NCBI GenBank assembly: GCA_958510825.1
Contig: OY294044.1
Location: 84,986,895-85,050,894, forward strand
Reading direction: 5' to 3'
From: Brachypterus glaber
Taxonomy: Eukaryota > Arthropoda > Insecta > Coleoptera > Kateretidae
DNA length: 64,000 nucleotides
The notes beneath the pieces are model-generated. The model saw only the letters and a list, made by a program, of their open reading frames with translations, had not been told where the DNA came from and ran no database searches. How positions within the stretch are numbered: the first letter of the stretch is position 1; each line of letters opens with the position of its first letter. Shown here one piece after another: positions 44,918 through 56,465 of the stretch. Made by a program: the position numbers and the translations under genes.

Positions 44918-45297
44918 TTCTGAAATCGGACGGTATGGCAAATCTTTCAGTTCCGTCTTTATCACCTGCGTGAAAATGTGTTACATTTTCTAATTGATAC
45001 TTTTCGTGATGATCATTTTCACTTGTACTAGCTACAAGCTAGAGATGTGTGCCTGTTCGATTAGGTAAGTTATTTTATTGTAAACCCTATTGAATGTTTA
45101 GTAATTTATATTTTCGTTTGATTAAATTTTCTGTATTTTCCGATGTAGCACCATGATAATTGTGCCTGTATTTTGTAATCAAATGATTGAAGAACAATAA
45201 ATATTTGAAACCATCCTTTTCTTTGATTGAAGCGGCCTAAACGACAAAATGAACCCCGAGATAAAAAAGTGTTGCACTTTCAATCCAAATAGATAAA
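44918..45297. other. End of unit copy 2 and non-coding flank
   Basis: The unit ends GGACGGTATGGCAAAT at ~44942. The rest, to 45297, shows no gene or repeat. Confidence 0.5.
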
Positions 45298-46002
45298 CAG
45301 GGTGATCAGTAACTTAAAATTTAAGAGGTGATTTTACATCCAAAAATATGAAAAAAAAATTCTACAAAGGGTCCGGAAATGAGCCCTAAAGTAGCTACGG
45401 CCCTTCGAAGATGACATATTGAATGGGGAACAAATATGAGCATCAATTTAATGCTGCAGTGTGATTCTTCATTTAAAACAGAGCAAAAAAGTATTCTTCA
45501 CCAAAACACCTAAATTTAATATTAAAGGAGTAATAGCCTTTTAAAAGTAACGTTTTTGGTGGACAAAATGTTACTTCCTCCTAATTTCATTTTTTTTTTT
45601 GAAAACGGTTGCTCCTATGGTGTTGCACTATATGACATTTTTTATGTATTTTTACTCAAGAAATCTATATTTTTTACAAAAAATCCAAAAAAACTACACA
45701 TAAAAAAGTTTGGGGCAAAAATGTGCATATTTTGTTCTAGGAACGCCTCTGGATAAATTTAAGAAAATAAATTAACTTAAACTTATTGTCCTTATTAATA
45801 CTAGTATACATGTAAAAACTCGTCACTCTAGCTTAAAGGGTACCAGAGTTATTAAGAAAAACCTTATTTTAATTACAATTTTAAAGGGCCGTAGCTCCCT
45901 TAGGGCTCGTTTCCGGACCAACCTTTATGGAAAGTTTTTTTTTTATTTTTTTGGATGTAAAATCACCTATAAATTTTGGCATGCCAGTTATTTATCACCC
46001 TG
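45298..46002. mobile_element. TIR element, CAGGGTGAT ends
   Basis: CAGGGTGATCAGTAAC on the left, CAGGGTGATAAATAAC when the right end is read inverted. Pairing runs ~120 bp through GGTGATTTTACATCCAAAAA, GGGTCCGGAAATGAGCCCTA and AGCTACGGCCCTT. 705 bp. The frame at 45556-45756 is not recognisable as a protein. Non-autonomous, probably mariner-type. Confidence 0.75.
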
Positions 46003-46611
46003 TAAAAAAAATTAAAAAAAGGTAAAAGAGCTTAATGGGGGCAAAAAGTTTTGTACAATTGATATGTTTAGGGGCACAATTGAGGCAGGGGTCAAGAAAG
46101 AATATTTTTTCAAATGGAATGGGTTTTCTGATACATCATTTTAAAGCTTATTACATTATTTAATTAAAAAAAATAAAAGGTGCTGAATTTTCAAAACAAT
46201 TAAGCGTTCAAGTGGATGAAGGTGTTATGTAACGTTTTTTAAAATTTTGAAATTAATGTTTTCAAAATTTAAATAATGTACATAACACCTTAATTCACTT
46301 GCCGCTTTAAATGTATAAGTGTTATAGCGGAAATACTTCTTGAGATATGGTTGTATGTATACATCCATATATTTTATGCATGAATAAGTATACAATCGTG
46401 AAATGCTCTGGTAATAAACAAAAGTCTCCAGACGATCCTGAATGGACCAAGCCGAAGCTGACAGACGCCTAGAGTCCACTTACCGCCGCTTTGAAACCTA
46501 ACCTTAAAGTTTCCCTTAAAATGGAATGCTTTTGATCCTTGCACGACGGCTAAGTGAAATAGTTAAATTTTAACTCTGTACGGTCTTTTTAAAGTTATAC
46601 AGGGTGATTAA

Positions 46612-47570
46612 TTTATCATGACAATCCTTAATATTTTAAGAACTACTAGATATATCATCAAAAGTTTTATTCAAAAGTTATAAGAGCTTAATGGGAGCAC
46701 AAAATGGTGTATACCGGGTGTCACAGGTCCAATGTACACCCCTCTTAACTTCTGTATTTGTAAAGATAAAATTTTGAATTTAGTAGAAGAAAATTATTGT
46801 TTTAGCATTTCTGATGTCCCTTAGAGTTTATTAAAGATGTCACGGCGCACCTAGTTAAAAATAAAACAACATTTAAATTTGACATTTGAAATATCACTTA
46901 TGTGGTATCAATGTTTTCAGAAAAGTGTACAGATTCAAAAATATAAGACATTTAGATGTCGCACTTAAAATGTGAAAGTTGTGAGCAGTTCCGGTAAAAG
47001 TAGAAGTCGCAAAATATTGTTTTTCCTATTTTTCGACTCTTATAAGCTCATAATCACGGGCATTTTGCGTGTTCTTATAGGCCCATAAGAGGTGTGTACT
47101 TTTTTTTTCTTTCGGGTTGGTAACAGAAAAAAGCCTATCGCTTGACGTTTTCCGTGCAAATATCAACGTCGCTTTAAAGTTTAATTTTCTACTAATGTGT
47201 TTAGTTTATTTTTTACCGTGTTAAATTGTGGCTTGGTTGCTTGCAGTAAAAAAGAAAAGACATGAATATAAAATATATCAAAATATAATTTATTCTTAGA
47301 ATTTTAAATATGGCGAAAACTGTAATGCCAACCCGAAACAAATCCCTAAATCAATAATAGGTTTTTTTTTAATTTAGAGCAAAATAAATAAAACAGTATA
47401 AAGAACTCGTTTTATAATATGTTTTTAGCGCACTAGTACTTTAGAAAACTGACCACAAGCGGCTCGTTTTCTTAAGTTGTACATCTGATCTGTGACACCC
47501 GGTATTTGATATTTTAAGGGGGTACAATGAAAGGAGGGGACAAGGGAGAACATTTTTTTAAATTTGCATT
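46612..47570 (+). repeat. Dispersed repeat split by a TA-targeted element
   Basis: 46612-46712 and 47505-47570 together align with 24173-24360; the gap is the element at 46714-47502. Upstream CAGGGTGATTAATTTATCAT suggests the repeat's own end. 46020-46130 is a more diverged relative (AAAGAGCTTAATGGGGGCAA). Confidence 0.65.
46714..47502. mobile_element. Mariner-type non-autonomous element with TA duplication
   Basis: TA, then CCGGGTGTCACAGGTCCAAT; right end inverted reads CCGGGTGTCACAGATCAGAT, then TA. 789 bp, TIR ~27 bp with few mismatches. The uninterrupted relative at 24173-24360 confirms the insertion. The interior has no open frame of size. CGGGTGTCAC-like ends belong to a widespread insect Tc1/mariner-type group. 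Confidence 0.85.
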
Positions 47571-47578
47571 TACATTTT

Positions 47579-47786
47579 TGTTTAACCTCGTACTATTCTA
47601 CTTAATTAAGCATCCCCTAATACCAGGACTTGTTTGGGCTAGTAGTAGAGGGAATCACCGGCTTTAATTAACTTTCGAACCAATTTATAGGGAGTGTCAC
47701 TTACGGCTTCGCCAAATTTCAATTACTAATTAACTGAAAAAGGCAAATCGGCGCCGGTGAGAATCGAACTCACGCTATTTTAACTA
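47579..47786 (-). mobile_element. tRNA-derived SINE copy A, 5' part missing
   Basis: Minus strand. Retains the B-box region (GTGAGTTCGATTCTCACCGG), the CGCCGATTTGCCTTTTTCAG junction and the body ending GAATAGTACGAGGTTAAAC. The A-box part is lost. Confidence 0.85.
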
Positions 47787-47799
47787 ATCTTAAAATTTA

Positions 47800-49160
47800 C
47801 CCTTTAAATTTACGATAAGGATGCGTCATAATATCCTAAAAGTAGGTTTTACAAGTTTTAAAATAACGACATTATGTATTTCAAAATTATGGAATTTGGC
47901 AAAATTTAAAAAAAAATTATTCTTGTACCAATCGCCCATAATTTAATTTCAGGATTTTTTTACAGTGTATATTGAATAAATTGTGTCGGATTTTTTAACA
48001 TTATGTAGTGTAGAATACATCGATTTTATAAAACAGAAATTTCATTATATTGTATATCCTCTCTTTGCACATTTTCTTTTTAATGGGACCCACGGGTATT
48101 GTTCCAGCAATTGCAAAACTATTACATGTCAAATAAACTTTGTAAATTATTATCTATAAATTTAAACTAGGAAATCAATATAGGTTAGGTTATTAGCAAT
48201 CACTTTAGATGAAAAAAAGAAAAAATTACATTTTTGTTGTCCTGACCATCTTCGTATATGCCTGTTTCTGCACTCCTTTTTGTTTTGTAAACAAGCGATT
48301 ACTTACAGCGTGTGTAATTTTACTATTCCACTTTTATTGTGGATTAGAGATGTCAGAGTAGAGATATGTTATGGAGTAGATATGTAATGAAGTAAAGATG
48401 TTATGTAGTAAAACAATGTAGAGTAGATATGTTATTATTCCGTTATTCAGAAAACTCAACAGGGCTTTAATTACTATATAAAAATACATAAATTATATGT
48501 GGAATACCATGAACCGACATGTAATTTTCTGTAAAATTACATAGTCCGTAATTAATAATAGGTGTAAATCAATGTAAATCTATGTAATTTTACATGTGTG
48601 TACATTATTGTTGTAATTGTATGTAATTTTAAATAAATGTACAAAATCTTACCAGACTTTTATATTATTTTACAATAAATTAAATTTATTTATACAAATA
48701 ATGCATGCATTACTTACATTACTTAGTAAACTAAGGTACTTTTACGTTATTAAACAGTTTTTACCGTGTACTGTATTAGCCCTTCTAGGGCCCGATCGCG
48801 CTGTGAGGAGTGTAATAACTATTAGATATATTGGAAAAGATATTCCAGAAACGGAGTAGCCATTTAGATTTGCAAAATGATACCAATCTGATATTGCCAA
48901 ACTTTCTGATAAATACATGTAAAAGTTTTGTATTTAATGCAAATTTTACATTGGCCCTTCAAGTCAAATACCACAGATTTATTCTGTTAAAAAACAAGTT
49001 CAAAGTATAAATGCGTCCCCAGTGCACTGTAGATATAAGAAGTTAAGTCAAATTACTAAAATGTTATCTGATTTGCATAGACGTTTGTTTTTCTTGGGGA
49101 AACGTCACTTTCAAACTAACATTTATTTTTTTGCTTAACGCAGATTTATCTTAATATACA
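47800..49160. other. Non-coding stretch with degenerate repeats
   Basis: No gene. 48347-48440 has repeated GTAGA-TATGTTATG words (~20 bp spacing). 48525-48640 has TGTAATTTTACAT and TGTAAAATTACAT words in both orientations. Confidence 0.4.
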
Positions 49161-49429
49161 GGGAACCACAGCGTAGTGGGTTAGCGTATGTACATAGCAA
49201 GCCGACTAGCGTGAGTTCGATTCTCGCTGGCGTCGATTTGCCTTTTTCAGTTAATTAATAATTGAAATTTTGCGAAGGCGATAAGTGAAAGGGACACTCC
49301 CTATAAACTGGTCGAAAGTCAGTTAAAGCCGGTGGCTCCCTCTACTACTAGCCCACACAAGTCCTGGACCTAGGGGATGCTTAATTAAGTAAAATTATTC
49401 TACTATTATAGTATGAGGTTAAAAAAAAC
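49161..49429 (+). mobile_element. tRNA-derived SINE copy B, full length
   Basis: A-box-like AGCGTAGTGGGTTAGCG, B box GAGTTCGATTCTC, then CTGGCGTCGATTTGCC, a conserved body (CCGGTGGCTCCCTCTACTAC, TTAGGGGATGC-type, TTAATTAAGT) and tail GAGGTTAAAAAAAA. Internal RNA polymerase III promoter boxes would drive transcription; mobilisation depends on a partner LINE. Confidence 0.88.
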
Positions 49430-49679
49430 ATGTAATTTAATATATTTTATAACTACAGTATAGGAGAAAGGAGGGAAATACCGTGCCCCTAAGGGAAAAC
49501 CTCCATAAAAAAATAATATAAATGCAATAGCTATTATATTACCTAAATTCAATATATATGTTAACTATAATTTTATCACATAAATCAGTATTATTATGAA
49601 AGTAAATATACATAAAAAAAATAAAACCTCAGCTTCTAAAAACCTACTTAACCGAAAAATTTAACTTTTCACCCCTGTG

Positions 49680-50103
49680 TAGTAGTAGTAGTAAATTTTT
49701 TTGGGTTGGCCAAAGCCGGACAACTAGGCCATTTCTGGCCCTTTTTGTCATCCCAGGCAATCCTAGCCATTTACTAATTTAAGTCCCCTTGAACCTGCCC
49801 GTCCTTTCAATAAAGGTCAGGATATTGGCCCAGGGGAGATCTCTTAGTTCCTCTTGGTTGAGTCTTTGACTTTCAAAGACTTGCAACCTGATCCTGTCGT
49901 ATCTGACACACTCGGCTAAATAATGAGAGGATGTTTCATCCTCTCCGCACTCTGGGCATAGCGGACTCCTTAGAATCCGCATTATTGCCAGGTGCTTCCT
50001 TAGCTTGCAGTGGCCCGTGAGGGCCCCTATAAGTTGTCTGAGTGCAGTTCTTCCTTTTTCCAGCCACCAATCGGTTTTTGATTTGCTTGGGTCAGCCACC
50101 CTT
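49680..50103 (-). pseudogene. Second 3' fragment of the RNase H LINE family
   Basis: Minus strand frame from 50103 to a stop near 49779: DPSKSKTDWWLEKGRTALRQ and a terminal CPECGEDETSSHYLAEC zinc motif, then RTGRFKGT. It aligns with the C-terminal ~105 residues encoded at 7204-7560. Its 3' end is likewise a TAC-triplet tail (TAGTAGTAGTAGTA, 49680-49694). RNase H itself is cut off. Two truncated copies with the same tail show one active source family. Confidence 0.85.
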
Positions 50104-50189
50104 GTGTTATAAATAACTCTTTCAATTCAAAGAAGAAAATAAGTTTTTGGATTAAAAAGTTCATTCTAAAAAATATAGCATTAAGGATT

Positions 50190-50420
50190 AAAACGGTAGT
50201 TTCGAATTTACAAATACAAATGTGTCCGTCAGTCCATCTGTTCGTCTGCCCGTCTATCCGTCTATCCGTCTGTCCATCTGTCCGTCTGTCCGTCCGATGT
50301 CACGTTTTTTGTGGACTCAAGAAATAATAATCCGATCGACTTGAAATTTTTAGAAAAAATAAGTTCTACGAGGGAAAAATCCCTATTGTTATCCTCCAAA
50401 AACAAACAAAATATGTTTTA
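50190..50420 (+). repeat. GTCC/GTCT microsatellite in a diverged relative of the 3.2 kb unit
   Basis: ACGGTAGTTTCGAATTT, then a run of CCGTCTGTCC-type tetramers (50223-50297), then ATGTCACGTTTTTTGTGGAC, AATAATCCGATCGACTTGAA and GAGGGAAAAATCCCTATTGT. These blocks match 25945-26140 in order. In the unit the tetramer run is missing, so expansion or loss has occurred. Confidence 0.75.
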
Positions 50421-51893
50421 ATTAAAAATAAAAACTATAATTTAATTTTTTTTTCTAATTTTTTTTTCGTTTTTGAAAAAAACAATTTTTGAAAAAAAAA
50501 ATATTTATTTTTTTGATGTTGCGTAATTTGGGAGAACCCACTGGGAATAGTATTAGTATATTAGTTGAATTTTAGGGTCAATTTTTTGAGTCATCTGGCG
50601 ATTTAAATGATTCGAAAACCAAAAAAATCGTTTTTTTCAAAATTTTCCCCCACGATTATTTTTGTTTTTGGATAGTTTTACTCAAAATTAATCACTAAAT
50701 GTAAATTTATACGAACCTTTTTTGGAAACAATGATTATGACAATTAAATTAAGATTTTTTTCTATAAAAACGAAGCAACAGATAGATTTTTTTTAATTTT
50801 TTGAAGAAATTATCCACAAGACCCATATAAACAATTAATAAATAAAATTGTTATGAATAAAATATACTTTTAATTTAATTCTAAGTTTTATTCCCATTAT
50901 TAACATTAATATGTTCGATCAAAATTCGAATATGATTTAATACTCGATCATATCAAAGAGTATTAATAAAAGTAAATTTTAAGTTAAAACTTAAGATACT
51001 AAAAGTTAAGGTTTCATATGTATTTCGTTTAGTTAAATAGATACTTATCAGGTCCAGCTTCATAGGAACGAGTCACAGTTGAGACACATTCTCAATGTAG
51101 AGGTATTCCTCGACAGAATAATGCAGATAGGGTGAGCTCGATATAAAGTTCAAAGCCTCACAAGAGCTTTGTAGGAATGTCTTCAGAGAGAGGAAAGAGA
51201 GGTCCATATGGAAAGTCCATAGGGAAAGCCAACAAAAAACCCACAGGAAAGAACCATAGGGGAAAACTCCATGGGGAAGAAAAAAACTCCAAAACTATTT
51301 CCCTATAATAGGTTTGGAGTTTTTCTTCAAAATAAGAATATTTATTCTTTGAACACCACGTGCACTGGTAGGTATAATTATGATAAATCTACATAACTTA
51401 TAAATAAAGTTTTATTGCTAGATATATTTCAGATTTTTAGCGAAATTGGATTTTTATGGTAACGCCAAACGCCGAAAACACGAAGAAAGAGAGAGAGACA
51501 GCAATCTCACAAGAAAACGTTCTTCCCACTTTTACAAAGCAATGTTGCCAAATTTATTAATTTACAGATACATTTAATAAAATGAAATTAAGTATTTTCA
51601 TTCAAGTTATTGTAACGAGAAAAGGTAAATTGGAACGTTACATTACATATCTTCACGGCTTGTTTTAAAACTATAATCCAGTTAAAGGCAGTTTAATCTA
51701 CAAAACATTAAATTGCCCCAATTTAAATTAGCTATCTACGATTTTCCTTAAAACATGAAAAGTCAGTATCAGCCAGTAAATTGTACTGAAACTTTTAAAA
51801 CTTTCTAAAAAGCGTTTGAATAGTTTTCGGTCTAGGGTCATTTCTTATTAGGTCAAAAAAAATTATTTATTATTTCAATATTTTATATTTCAT
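50421..51893. other. Non-coding stretch
   Basis: No gene. At 51208-51275 short degenerate repeats built on CCATAGGGGAAAG (TCCATATGGAAAG, TCCATAGGGAAAG, CCACAGGAAAG, CCATAGGGGAAAA, CCATGGGGAAG) lie in a row. Confidence 0.5.
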
Positions 51894-51895
51894 GT

Positions 51896-52799
51896 AGGGT
51901 TGACCAGGGCTAATTGTCGCACTTTTCATTCAAAGTCAGCTTTTTCCTTTATTTTTCTCTTTTTTTTCATTAGCCAAATTGTAATTTTAGCTGCATTTTT
52001 CAGTAATATTATTATAAGATAAAACATGAAAACAATTATAGGATATTAGAGTTATGATTTTTTTTTGTGAAGCTTCGACAAATGGGATTACGTGCCCCGT
52101 GACGGGGCACGTTGTCGCGGCACTTTAAGTATATTTTTTGAAGAAATATAAAGGCATTTATAAAAATTATAAAAAACTAATAAGACATGTGCCTTCCCAA
52201 AAGCCGATTGTTATCTAACTTCTCACGCTTGTACCAAAATTGTCAACTTTATAATTAAATAATATTTTTTCAACTTTTTTTGAATTAAATTGATTTAAAC
52301 GATTTTATTTGCTATCCTACAAAGTTTCACTTTTTAACCCAGTTTTGAATAAAAAAATGCAAAAATGTTATACCATGAAAATATCTCCAGATCATGCGAC
52401 AACTAGCCCCAAACCAAATTCGACAACTAGCCCAGTGGTAAATTTTAAGTTATGTATCAAGTACTTTCTAGTTAACGAATAAACACTCCTAAATGGCAAT
52501 ATCAACAAATAATATACACCTTAAACTATTAATATACATATAATTTTCTTATATTAATATTTTGAATCACTCACAATAAGAAAATATATTTCACAAGAAA
52601 GTTACTGGACGCTTTAAATTTGACATTTTTTCAATTATCTTGCTGCTCTTTTAACTTATTGCTTTTAAGTTTACAAAAGATAAATGGCACTTTTGTAACA
52701 CAGACGTTAATTTCGGTTTGGTGCAGAAAATTATTTTACTTTTTAAGATATAAGCACTTCGACAACTTACTCCTGCGGCAACTAGCCCCGGTAACCCCT
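51896..52799. mobile_element. TIR element with GACAACTAGCCCC subterminal repeats
   Basis: Left GGGTTGACCAGGGCTAATTG then TCGCAC; right end inverted GGGGTTACCGGGGCTAGTTG then CCGCAG; TA at both borders (51894-51895 region and 52799-52800). The word GCGACAACTAGCCCC recurs near 52397, 52419 and 52773. A perfect hairpin CGTGCCCCGTGACGGGGCACG lies at 52091-52111. About 905 bp, no coding sequence. Confidence 0.7.
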
Positions 52800-52800
52800 A

Positions 52801-53098
52801 CAACATATCGTTACGCATTGAACCAAAAATAAACGTGATATCAATAAAAATGAAAGCAATATCAATAAAATTAACTTTGATTTTGCACCGATGTAAGTTT
52901 TTAATTGTGAAAATAAAATTTTTATTATATCAATGCTTAAAATTGGTTGTCTTAATGTAAAATTTATTTAATAAAAAAAATTCTTTGTTATAATGAATTT
53001 ATGCATAAAGGCAAGGAATTTTACGCATTAATACAATAAAGTGTTCATCGGATCAAAAAAAAATTAGTGTGTGAGATAGAGGACGAAATATCGTCATC
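52801..53098. other. Non-coding stretch
   Basis: No gene or repeat recognised. Confidence 0.4.
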
Positions 53099-53240
53099 CT
53101 GCATACAAAGGGGCGTACCTCAAATATTTTTAGTTTTTTGAAAAACTGGGAAACTTAACTGAAATTTTATAATAGCAATTTTAAAATGTTTTTTCTGTAA
53201 AATACAGATTTTTGTGATACGCCCCTTTCTATGCAAGGCG
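53099..53240. mobile_element. Short MITE
   Basis: TGCATACAAAGGGGCGTACC on the left; right end inverted reads TTGCATAGAAAGGGGCGTAT. About 140 bp, A+T-rich centre. Confidence 0.7.
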
Positions 53241-53589
53241 ACGCGTCGCGACGGTATGAAGTGTGAACTTTGAAACCAACTTGAAGCACAAAACTATTTT
53301 TTGTGTTTATTCGATATTCTGTGCTTCAATTGTTTTATGCTCCTCTGGTGCTTAAGATATTAGCTTACCTGTTACAGTACATCGTACAACTAAATATCAT
53401 ATCCAACATTTAAATTTTGAATTTTTAACATAACTCGATTCGTTTGTGTTGTTTAGTGCTTTAAAATTTTTTAGATATCTCCATCCGCTTAGCCCCTATA
53501 TCTGCAGAGGGACTGAAATATATTCCATAAGACCACAAAGGATAAAATACAATATTTAGACTTTTTTTGCTTTTATAGGACCCTGGCGT

Positions 53590-54456
53590 TGCACTGTGTT
53601 TCGTCTAGAAGACAAAATGCATGACCTACATGAAACGGTACCAGGTAGTAAACATCCCCTCCCAGGTACCAAATCCAAGAAATGAAGGTCACAGGATTAT
53701 TCCCTAATTAGATAGCCTGGATTAAAGGTAAGTGATAAGGAAAGCGTTGCGGTCAATTTCGTAACAGTTGCAGTTTTGCCACAGTTTCGATAACATCTTT
53801 CAAAACTTTTAGGGAAAGTGAAAAGTGTTTTAGTGATGCAATCTTTTATTCAAGGTATGTTTATTATATTTATGTAAAAAAATACAGTTTTTGTTGGGTA
53901 GTTGTACTTAAAGTATGTAACTGAAAATACTGTTGAATTTTTTTTGAAATTTTCTTTAATCTCTAATTTTCAAAGACCAGAACTCTTTATCTTGACCTGC
54001 CTTTAGGCTATTTTTTTTTTTTTTTGATTTAATGCCCTATATTCACGTTAAATTACCAGTAATCATTTTGGCCCGAAAGTACCCGCAACTAAAATTATGT
54101 CTTTTTCGTCGTCACAGATTCTTCGGAAATGGATTATGATGATCATATGACGAGTCATCAACGGATGATTTTTAGTTTTAATTGTTATGTTTTAGGACTA
54201 ATAATTTATATAGTATGTCAAGATTTATTATTTTGTTTAAATTTTGTTAATTTTTATTCGATATTCCACTTTTACGTTTACCTTATTGTCTTATCCGCGT
54301 ATTATTTCATTGTAAAAAATAAAATCTTTTTTTTTATGAAAATAATGTTTTGTTCTCTCTGATATGCCCTTGTTATTGCATAATATACAATTCTATGCAA
54401 TTAAAATAAATAAAATAATTTTGTCCAGCTAGCTATACACTAGACGAAACAATGTG
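53590..54456. mobile_element. Possible degraded DNA transposon
   Basis: GTTGCACTGTGTTTCGTCTA at ~53588 is matched in inverse by TAGACGAAACAATGTGCG at ~54441. Inside, a short acidic reading (DSSEMDYDDHMTSHQ at ~54117-54160) and an AATAAA near 54407 could be the end of a transposase gene, but no family is recognised. Confidence 0.35.
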
Positions 54457-54995
54457 CGTTGATATACATTTGTGCCATGACGTGCCATACATTTGTGCCT
54501 TAACGTTTGAGTCAAATAAATTTAATAAACATGAGTATTTAAAATTATTTGTGTTCTTTATTTTTGGTTCTTTATTATAGGTAATTTAATTTCTATAGCT
54601 TTAATCATAAGGCTAAAAAATTCTTGATGTTTAATAGCTGGGACACCCGGTAAGTATTTGGACATAGAATATGAAAAAGTAGTGGCAGTTGGCGCGGAAT
54701 GGCCCTTTTAAAACTTTCCGAATATTATTGTGAATAGGTTTGTGTCTAGTAAAAGCAAACGTTTTTGTCCAAGTTGGGAAAACTTTTTTACATATCTAAA
54801 TCATGTAAATGACGTAAAGTATTTGACCTTTTTTCAATAAAAAACTACTTGTGCATTTATTTTCCTGAAAGTTTTTTAAACTACCGACTATCGGAAAATA
54901 AGTAATATTTCAAACTTTGAACATGAATAGAAAACATTTATTTTCTGAAAAAAAAAAATAATTATTGTTTTTGACTTATATGCTGTTTTTAAAAA
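54457..54995. other. Non-coding stretch
   Basis: No gene recognised; GGGACACCCGGTAAG near 54640 resembles the CCGGGTGTCAC mariner-type end. Confidence 0.4.
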
Positions 54996-55043
54996 AATTA
55001 AAGTAGAACGATTTTGTATTTCAGCATATATATTTAAAATTGG

Positions 55044-55079
55044 CCTAGCGCTTTCGATCAAAAGATCATCATCAGGGCT
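55044..55079 (-). ncRNA. Hammerhead ribozyme-like motif, left arm
   Basis: Inverted identical partner of 55228-55263; core CTGATGA, GATC stem and GAAA are all present on the minus strand. Confidence 0.55.
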
Positions 55080-55227
55080 TAGCTTCGTCAGAGCTTATTA
55101 CAATAAAACGAGAGGTAATTTAAAAATATATTTTCGTCAGAGCTTATTACAATAAAACGAGAGGTAATTTAAAAATATATTTTTAAATTACCTCTCGTTT
55201 TATTGTAATAAGCTCTGACGAAGCTAA

Positions 55228-55263
55228 GCCCTGATGATGATCTTTTGATCGAAAGCGCTAGGC
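55228..55263 (+). ncRNA. Hammerhead ribozyme-like motif, right arm
   Basis: GCC-CUGAUGA-U-GAUC-UUUU-GAUC-GAAA-GCGC-UA-GGC: both core boxes, 4 bp stem II with UUUU loop, self-complementary stem III (GCGC), UA before the expected cleavage and 3 bp stem I. One extra U precedes stem II, as in the motif at 14250-14296. The same unit lies on the minus strand at 55044-55079. In a transcript through the whole palindrome, arm pairing would compete with ribozyme folding. Confidence 0.55.
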
Positions 55264-55311
55264 CAATTTTAAATATATATGCTGAAATACAAAATCGTTC
55301 TACTTTAATTT

Positions 55312-56465
55312 ATTTTCTGAATTTGGAAAGGTTTTTTTTTTATCAAGGATGTCTTTCTTTTTTTTTACATACCCAAAAATAACTGAAAGTTTGCTGATTT
55401 ACAAAAAATTTCAAAATTTTAAAATACAATTTTTTTGATTTCTTGAGTTGAAATATCATAATATATGTCTCATGATATGATATGATTTGATAATATGTCA
55501 TGATTTAATTTGTTTATTTTTAAATAACAAAAAAATAAACGATGTCTATCTTTACTTAAAATGACTAGTAGTCATCGTGTAAAATATGAGAAAACTAAAT
55601 TCTGAGGCGAATTACAGCTCAAAAAAAAATCAAATTTAAGATAATGTTGTGAGCTTAAAATTGGCGCTAAATCTTGTTGTAGACAAAAAATATATGTAGT
55701 AGTTTATTTATTTTTTTTAACATTAAGTAGGTGCATGCTAAATCGTATTTTTTAAAATACCCTAATAACTATAATAAATGGATAAAGAAAGCTTGTGCAA
55801 TTAAACGTTAATTGTTAAATTGCCCTTTCCCGAATAAAATGAAGTCCATTAATTTGAAGTTTTGCGTCAAGATTTAAGGTTATATATTGTTAATGGAACC
55901 ACGTTCAGTCGAAGATCTATCGAAACTTTTAGGAGCGAAAAGTCTGGTCTCTAAGGCAGGCCAGGCCAGGGTCTGTGTTCTGGGAGTTTTCAACCTCTCC
56001 CTACTAAGATACTCGTTACTTTCATGGAATTCTAATGAATCTCTCGACATTGATTTATGTTTACAAACCCATGAATAGAGGAAATAAAACATATTCTTTA
56101 TGAGAAATTTACTATTTTGCTTCCCCGATTAATACGGGAAAACCTAATATGTATAAATATACTGCCCTGTTAGGCAAAGAAGTCGTATCTGTAAAATACT
56201 ACTTTCGCGCATTTTATTAAATTGCATAATTTATCATAAATATATGAATAATTAATGACAGAAATTTTTAATTAAAAAAAAATCATAAAAATATTAATTT
56301 AATATTCCATAAATCTATTTTCCAATTATTCAAAGTCTCCAAACTAAGAGAGGTATGAGTAGTTGTCTACATCTAGCAATAGATGGCTCACAAGTCTACA
56401 TCAATCTAATGACTATATTCCTTTCACGAATAAAAAGTCTAAAACCCTTTTTTTAATCGGCGTGC
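55312..56465. other. Non-coding stretch
   Basis: No supported gene. A 190 bp region (55887-56078) is open on both strands and less A+T-rich, but neither translation shows a known family. Confidence 0.4.

Larger units (their letters stand above)
54996..55311. mobile_element. Long near-perfect palindrome, Penelope-like ends
   Basis: AAATTAAAGTAGAACGATTT at the left end is inverted at the right end. The arms (~130 bp) appear identical and contain TTGGCCTAGCGCTTTCGATC and its complement. Near the centre a 49 bp block (CGTCAGAGCTTATTACAATA onward) is directly duplicated in the left arm only. Each arm carries one hammerhead-like core, on opposite strands. It looks like two Penelope-type termini joined head to head. 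Confidence 0.8.

Noticed and set aside
47750..47790. tRNA-like sequences at 47.76, 49.2 and 63.5 kb as tRNA genes
   Set aside because: A and B boxes are present, but no complete cloverleaf is evident and the same body and tail follow each, so these are SINE heads.
55887..56092. Overlapping open frames on both strands
   Set aside because: Neither translation resembles a known family; one could be a small exon but there is no supporting splice or homology evidence.
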